Source: Nocardia uniformis NBRC 13702
Lineage (GTDB): Bacteria > Actinomycetota > Actinomycetes > Mycobacteriales > Mycobacteriaceae
DNA: 36,579 bases
Direction: 5' to 3'
Assembly (NCBI RefSeq): GCF_001613345.1
Contig: NZ_BDCE01000001.1
Location: forward strand, 1-36,579
The notes under the pieces were generated by a model, which worked only from the letters and a program-made list of their open reading frames with translations, made no database searches and was not told where the DNA came from. How positions within the stretch are numbered: position 1 is the first letter of the stretch; the number at the start of each line of letters is the position of its first letter. The translations under genes were made by a program, and so were the position numbers. Below are positions 31,638-36,579 of the stretch, one piece after another.

Positions 31638-31808
31638 ATGAAGTTTGCCGTCCCTGGTGTAGCGAGCGCTGCCGGTGGAGCCCTGCTCGGACTGGTCGCT
31701 GTGCTGCTCGTGACGATGGCGGCGAGCCAGAACTCGCGCCCGGATATCGACCGCAGTGGCGATGCCTCGTCCTCGCTACTCAATAACGTCGAGTACGGCG
31801 CTCGCTGA
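31638..31808 (+). CDS. DUF2613 small membrane/secreted protein (Rv0236A-like)
   Basis: 56 residues. The ATG at 31638 follows GGGAG at seven bases. One hydrophobic segment spans about 7-30 (VASAAGGALLGLVAVLLVTM), then a short hydrophilic tail ending DASSSLLNNVEYGAR. DUF2613 proteins are conserved next to aftD in mycolic-acid bacteria; M. tuberculosis Rv0236A is the counterpart. The function is not known, and the constant pairing suggests a role with the arabinosyltransferase. Its stop is 77 bases from the first ATG of aftD and overlaps a possible CTG start. Confidence 0.88.
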   Translation: MKFAVPGVASAAGGALLGLVAVLLVTMAASQNSRPDIDRSGDASSSLLNNVEYGAR

Positions 31809-31885
31809 ACCTGCCGTCACCTGATTCCGCCGAAACCGGTCTAACCGACCGGTCCTCGGCCACCGCACCGCTGGGTCGCCGCTGG

Positions 31886-34800
31886 ATGATCGGCACCGTG
31901 GTCGCGGCGTTCCTGCTCACCTTCCTGCAGGCGCCCGGCCGCACCGTCGCCGATACCAAATACGACCTGGCGCAGAACCCGCTCGGCTTCCTCGCGCGCG
32001 CCTCGCACCTGTGGAATTCACAGGCGCCCATGGGGCAGGTGCAGAACCAGGCCTACGGGTACTTCTTCCCACACGGGTCGTTCTTCTCCCTCGGACATGT
32101 GCTCGGCCTACCCGCCTGGGTAACCCAGCGCATTTGGTGGGCGCTGCTGCTGCTCGCCGGATTCTGGGGCATCATCCGCCTCTGCGAGATCCTCGGCATC
32201 GGCAGCCGCGGCTCCCGGGTGATCGCCGCGACCGCCTTCGCGCTGTCCCCGCGCGTCCTGACCACCCTCGGATCGATTTCGTCGGAAACCTTGCCGATGA
32301 TGCTCGCGCCGTGGGTGCTGCTGGCTCCGGCGGCGCTCGGGGTGGCCGTCCGCACGCGACGGGTCGGCAGACCCGATCCGGACGACGTCGAGGGTGATGC
32401 GGTCAGACCCGAGCGCCAACGGCCCGACGCCGACAACAGTGACATCGCGCCCAGCGATTCCGCTGCCGACGGGGGTCCGTCCGCCCCTCCTCTCGCCATG
32501 CCGAGCGATCCTGGCGTCGCCGAGGGCGGCGTCCCACACAGCGGCCCCGCACCGGGTGCCGCTGGGCTCACACGAACGGTGACCGGATGGGTCACGGCCG
32601 CACGCGATGCGCTTCGGCCTGGCAATGCCCGCGACCGGCGAAACAGCGACACCACCGGACGTACCCGTCGAACGTGGGGCCACGCCACCACCCCCGCCGC
32701 GAGTGCGCTGGCGCTGGCGCTGATGGGTTCGGTGAACGCTGTCGCCACGGCGGCCGCGTTCCTGCCCGCCGCGCTGTGGTGGATCGCGTACAAGCCGAAT
32801 CGGCGGTGGTGGCGGTTTACCCGCGCATGGATTCCCCTGCTGGTGCTGGCCACCTTCTGGTGGGTGGTGCCGCTGCTGCTCCTCGGCAAGGTGAGTCCGC
32901 CGTTCCTGGACTTCATCGAATCGTCGGGGGTGACCACGCAGTGGGCGTCGCTCGGAGAGGTACTGCGCGGGACCGATAGCTGGACGCCATTCGTATCTCC
33001 GGAGCGGATCGCGGGGGCGGTGCTGGTTACCCAGCCTGCCGCGGTACTGGCCACGGGGATGTTGGCCGCGGCGGGGATGGCCGGGCTGGCATTGAAGTCC
33101 ATGCCGGGCCGGGGGCGACTGGCGCTGATTCTGTGTGTCGGGCTGGTCGGGATCTGCGCTGGATACGCGGGCCAATTGGGTGGGCCGTTCGCCGAGCAGG
33201 TCCGGCTCTTCCTCGACACCGGGGGCGCACCGCTGCGGAATGTGCACAAGCTGGAGCCGCTCATCCGGTTACCGCTCGTGCTGGGACTGGCACATCTGCT
33301 GAGCCGGGTGCCGCTGCCCGCATCCGTGCCGCTGCCGGTGTGGCGCAGCGCCTTCGCGCATCCGGAGCGCAATCGGATGGTCGCGGTGGCGGCGCTCATC
33401 CTCACCGCGCTGACATTGTCCACCTCGCTGGCGTGGACCGGGAAGCTCGCGCCGCGCGGCGATTACGACCGGGTGCCGCGGTACTGGCAGCAGACGGCGG
33501 ATTGGTTGTCCGACAATGCTTCCGATACGCGCGCGCTGGTGGTTCCCGGAGCGCCGTTCGGCAGCCAGGTGTGGGGATTGACCCGCGACGAACCCTTGCA
33601 GGCCTTGGCGAGCACGCCCTGGGCGGTACGAGATTCGGTGCCGCTCAACCCACCCGGCGCGATTCGAGCCATGGATTCGGTACAGCGACTCATTGCCGAC
33701 GGGCGACCGTCGGCGGGGCTCGCGGCCACGCTCGCCGAACAGGGCATCGGAATTCTGGTGCTGCGCAATGATCTCGACCCGGAAACCTCGCGGTCCACGC
33801 GACCGATACTGGCGCACCAGGCGATCGAAGGATCACCGGGACTGTCCAAGGTCGCCGAGTTCGGCGATCCGGTGAAGGCCACACAGGTGAACGGACTGGT
33901 CGCCGATGCCGACCTACAGCCCGAATACCCGGCCATCGAGATCTATCGAGTGCAGAACCGTCAGATCGGAACACCCGCCGACCTACGCGGCGGCGTGGGC
34001 GCACCCGGCTCCTTCCCCGGCGCGTACACGGTGCCACTCGACAGCGTGCCCGTGGTGCAGGGCGGCCCCGAAGTGCTGGAGCGATTGCAGCGCGATCCCG
34101 AAACGCCCTACGGCCCAACCTTGCTCGCCGCGGATGCCGCGACCGCCGAACTACCCGTCGACACGGTCACCATCACCGATACCCCGATGGACCGGGAGAC
34201 CGACTTCGGCCGCGTCGACAACCACAATTCCGCGGTGCGCGCACCGGGCGACCCGCGCCGCACCTACAACCAGGTGCCCGACTATCCGGTGCCCGGTGCC
34301 GAACTCGTCCACGGTGAATGGTCCGGCGCCACCGTCACCGTCTCCAGTTCGGCCGCCGACGCCACTCAGCTCGGCGGGGCCGCGCCGGGCAGTTCCACCG
34401 CCGCGGTGGTGGACGGCGATCCCAGCACCGCCTGGATCAGCAATGGCACCCAGTACGCCATCGGACAGTGGCTGCGACTGGATCTCGATCAGCCGATCAG
34501 CTCCGGAGCACTGCGCATAACCACCAGCGGGGCCGCGATCGGAGCACCGATCAAGTGGCTGGAGGTGGCCACCGCCAAGGGGACGGTGTCGGCGCGTATT
34601 CCCGAACCCGGTACGCCGGTGAATATCTCGCTGCCGCCCGGCAAAACGCACTGGATCAAAATCACCGCCACTCAGACCGACAACGGCAGCAGGGGCGGAC
34701 AGTTCGGGATCAGCGAACTCACCCTCAATGACTTCGCCACGCGCGATGAACCCGTGGCCGTCGATATCCGCCACCGCACGGTGCTGCCGCCCACCCCATC

Positions 34801-36481
34801 CGGCGCGCAGGTGGAAGGCTGGCGGCTCGGGCAGGAATTCCCCGGCCGCACCGCCTGTTTCGACTCCCCGGACCGGGTCCGATGCAATAAGGCCCTCGTC
34901 CTGGCCGCTGAGGAGCCCGGGGTATTCGAGCGCACCCTGACCGTGCCCGAAGCGCTCGCGGTGACACCGGATCTCATCGTCCGCACCCGGCCCGGCCCCG
35001 CCCTGGAGACCACGCTCAGCGACCCGGCGCGCCCCACCGCCCGCGGTCGCGCCGATGTCGCCGACCCGCGCGGCTCGGCCCTCGCCGCCACCGACGGCGA
35101 CCCGCGCACCAGCTGGACCGCACCGGAAACCGCGGTCCGCAATCAACTCGGGGCCAAACCCACCCTGGTCATCGAGCTACCCGAACCCACCCTGGTGACC
35201 GGGCTCGACGTAACCCCCTCGCTCGGCAGCCTCCCGGCCCACCCCACCGCCCTCTCGATAAACCTCGGCGACGGCCCCCAGGTGCGCGAGGTCGACCCCG
35301 AGGCCGGCGTCCCCACCCGTATCGAGCTGCACCCGAGCGTCACCGACCGCATCGAACTCAGCATGCACACCTGGGAGCCGGTACTCGACCGCACCGCACT
35401 GGGTTTCGCCCAGGAGCAGTCTCCGGGCCTGGCCGAGGTGAATGTGCTCGGACCCGATTACCCGCCGCCCGCCGATCCGAACCGGCCCATCACCATCGAC
35501 TGCGCCCACGGCCCGACCATTGTCTTCGCGGGACGCACCGTACACACCACGGTGACCGGCACCGCCGCCGAATTGCGTTCCGGCGCACCACTGCCCGCGC
35601 GCGTGTGCACGGCCGACGAGGTCGCGGCCGCGCTCCCCGAACTCAGCTCCGAGGGTGAAGCGCCCGGGGCGAACGATGATTCGATCATTCTGCCCGCGGG
35701 CCGGGTGGATGTGACCGTCGCGCCGACCGAATTGTTCTTCGTGGACGAGCTGCGCCTGGACCGGTTCGCACCGGACTCGGATCTGCTGCCCTCGCAATCC
35801 GGCGGCACCGCGAACGATCCCCAGGTATCCACAGGGGTTCGGGCCGCCGCCGGCACCCGACTGCTGGTGCTGCCGCTGAGCACCAATGTGGGGTGGCAGG
35901 CCCGCACCGCCGACGACACCGCCCTGGAGCCGGTGGTGATCGACGGCTGGCAGCAGGCCTGGCTGGTTCCGTCCGGGACAGAGGGACCGATCACCATCTC
36001 GTTCCCCGCCGACCGCTGGTACCGCCTGGCCATCTTCGGCGGACTACTCCTGCTGATTCCCCTGGTGCTGCTCGCACTACGGGGGCCGCGTGTTCGTCGC
36101 GACGAACCGCATTCCAGCTCGGCCGCCGACGACCCGGCTCCGCGCACCTGGCGCAGCCGCACGGTCAGCGCGCTCGGTCTCACCGCGGCCGCGACCCTGA
36201 TCTCCGGACCGACCGCAATCGTGCTCACCGCAACGGCTCTCGTCGCCGATCGGGTCCGCCCCCGCAACTGGGACCGCATCCTGGTCGCCTTGGCCACCGG
36301 CGGCACCGCCATCTCGGCCGCCGCCCTCTCCACCGGCCCGTGGCGCTCCCCCACCGGCTATATGGGCGGATCCCTGTGGGTCCAACTCCCCGCCCTCATC
36401 GGCATCATCGCCGTCGGCGTGGCCGCCCTCCCGACCCGCCGCCGCAAACCTCTCGAAGACCCCGATCAGCCGGCCGCATAG
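31886..36481 (+). CDS. aftD: AftD: alpha-(1->3)-arabinofuranosyltransferase
   Basis: 1531 residues, GT-C fold membrane enzyme that branches arabinan of arabinogalactan and lipoarabinomannan using decaprenyl-phospho-arabinose. The first outside loop has the acidic TVADTKYDLAQNPLGFLARA, followed by QNQAYGYFFPHGSFF, AFALSPRVLTTLGSISSETL and SPPFLDFIESSGVTTQWASL, strongly conserved with M. tuberculosis AftD (Rv0236c, about 1400 residues). Two F5/8-type carbohydrate-binding domains lie around 815-950 and 1040-1165 (VDGDPSTAWISNG, TDGDPRTSWTAPE). C-terminal helices lie at about 1380-1520. A hydrophilic stretch of about 100 residues at 160-265 is extra. No ribosome binding site precedes the ATG; the frame is open back to 31787 without ATG, GTG or TTG, and the upstream residues APLGRRW resemble the known N-terminus, so a CTG start at 31805 coupled to DUF2613 is possible. 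Confidence 0.96.
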   Translation: MIGTVVAAFLLTFLQAPGRTVADTKYDLAQNPLGFLARASHLWNSQAPMGQVQNQAYGYFFPHGSFFSLGHVLGLPAWVTQRIWWALLLLAGFWGIIRLCEILGIGSRGSRVIAATAFALSPRVLTTLGSISSETLPMMLAPWVLLAPAALGVAVRTRRVGRPDPDDVEGDAVRPERQRPDADNSDIAPSDSAADGGPSAPPLAMPSDPGVAEGGVPHSGPAPGAAGLTRTVTGWVTAARDALRPGNARDRRNSDTTGRTRRTWGHATTPAASALALALMGSVNAVATAAAFLPAALWWIAYKPNRRWWRFTRAWIPLLVLATFWWVVPLLLLGKVSPPFLDFIESSGVTTQWASLGEVLRGTDSWTPFVSPERIAGAVLVTQPAAVLATGMLAAAGMAGLALKSMPGRGRLALILCVGLVGICAGYAGQLGGPFAEQVRLFLDTGGAPLRNVHKLEPLIRLPLVLGLAHLLSRVPLPASVPLPVWRSAFAHPERNRMVAVAALILTALTLSTSLAWTGKLAPRGDYDRVPRYWQQTADWLSDNASDTRALVVPGAPFGSQVWGLTRDEPLQALASTPWAVRDSVPLNPPGAIRAMDSVQRLIADGRPSAGLAATLAEQGIGILVLRNDLDPETSRSTRPILAHQAIEGSPGLSKVAEFGDPVKATQVNGLVADADLQPEYPAIEIYRVQNRQIGTPADLRGGVGAPGSFPGAYTVPLDSVPVVQGGPEVLERLQRDPETPYGPTLLAADAATAELPVDTVTITDTPMDRETDFGRVDNHNSAVRAPGDPRRTYNQVPDYPVPGAELVHGEWSGATVTVSSSAADATQLGGAAPGSSTAAVVDGDPSTAWISNGTQYAIGQWLRLDLDQPISSGALRITTSGAAIGAPIKWLEVATAKGTVSARIPEPGTPVNISLPPGKTHWIKITATQTDNGSRGGQFGISELTLNDFATRDEPVAVDIRHRTVLPPTPSGAQVEGWRLGQEFPGRTACFDSPDRVRCNKALVLAAEEPGVFERTLTVPEALAVTPDLIVRTRPGPALETTLSDPARPTARGRADVADPRGSALAATDGDPRTSWTAPETAVRNQLGAKPTLVIELPEPTLVTGLDVTPSLGSLPAHPTALSINLGDGPQVREVDPEAGVPTRIELHPSVTDRIELSMHTWEPVLDRTALGFAQEQSPGLAEVNVLGPDYPPPADPNRPITIDCAHGPTIVFAGRTVHTTVTGTAAELRSGAPLPARVCTADEVAAALPELSSEGEAPGANDDSIILPAGRVDVTVAPTELFFVDELRLDRFAPDSDLLPSQSGGTANDPQVSTGVRAAAGTRLLVLPLSTNVGWQARTADDTALEPVVIDGWQQAWLVPSGTEGPITISFPADRWYRLAIFGGLLLLIPLVLLALRGPRVRRDEPHSSSAADDPAPRTWRSRTVSALGLTAAATLISGPTAIVLTATALVADRVRPRNWDRILVALATGGTAISAAALSTGPWRSPTGYMGGSLWVQLPALIGIIAVGVAALPTRRRKPLEDPDQPAA

Positions 36482-36579
36482 CCGCCGCACCCCGGCCGCA
36501 TAACCGCCAAACTCACCCGGCCGCACAGCCACCCGCCTCACCCGCATAGCCGCCCGCCTCACCCCGGGCAATCGCCCGG
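36482..36579. repeat. Degenerate short tandem repeat and edge hairpin after aftD
   Basis: Units of about 22-26 bases built on GCCGCATAGCCGCC and CCTCACCCG run from the aftD stop to about 36564. The last 16 bases, CCGGGC-AATC-GCCCGG, form a six-base-pair hairpin that may be the aftD terminator, cut by the window edge. Confidence 0.5.

Overview
The window is high-GC actinobacterial DNA from a mycolic-acid-containing bacterium, most likely a Nocardia or close relative. This rests on gene content: an arabinofuranosyltransferase AftD with its small DUF2613 neighbour, the fabG4/htdX/fadA2/fadE5 lipid set, an LpqI-type lipoprotein, an aa3 oxidase CtaD, and many genes with a TANNNT -10 box directly before the start codon (leaderless mRNAs). 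No phage, IS element, CRISPR array or rRNA was seen. The species cannot be fixed from the sequence alone.

Layout. 1-250: a tandem 24-25 bp array running into a palindromic intergenic repeat. 320-5416: a membrane-anchored Hsp70/actin-fold protein (-), a DUF218/YdcF protein (+), dCTP deaminase (-) and cytochrome c oxidase subunit I (-). 5687-5757: tRNA-Gly(CCC). 6014-7748: a frameshifted Excalibur lipoprotein, a DUF1905 protein, a small lipoprotein and an overlapping antitoxin/MazF-like toxin pair. 7989-13335: an alpha/beta hydrolase plus crotonase operon, a secreted DUF4185 protein, a methyltransferase, a DHFR/RibD-fold reductase and a second hydrolase. 13681-15507: acyl-CoA dehydrogenase fadE5. 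16102-18053: a VanW-domain envelope protein preceded by a candidate poly-cysteine leader ORF and terminator-like hairpin. 18268-19296: 6-phosphogluconate dehydrogenase. 19374-21960: two secreted proteins, one a LIP-family lipase homologue without its nucleophilic serine. 22353-28322: lpqI, tetR, htdX, fabG4, fadA2. 28435-30847: an unrecognised protein, a universal stress protein and isochorismate synthase. 31638-36481: DUF2613 protein and aftD.

How it works together. lpqI-tetR-htdX-fabG4-fadA2 keeps the order and strands known for M. tuberculosis Rv0237-Rv0243, while aftD/DUF2613 and fadE5, their neighbours there, sit elsewhere in this window. The TetR gene and the fabG4/fadA2 divergent promoter share a palindrome built on CTTAC...GTAAG, so TetR probably controls itself and the fatty acyl reductase/dehydratase/thiolase genes. 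Two intergenic repeat families (a GTCATTCCGGC palindrome and a CTCTCGGGACTCTCAGGGGC hairpin) are scattered between genes.

The items most worth follow-up are the poly-Cys leader/terminator before vanW, the shared TetR operator, the catalytically impaired LIP protein with its unknown secreted partner, the Excalibur frameshift, and the repeat array at the left edge.
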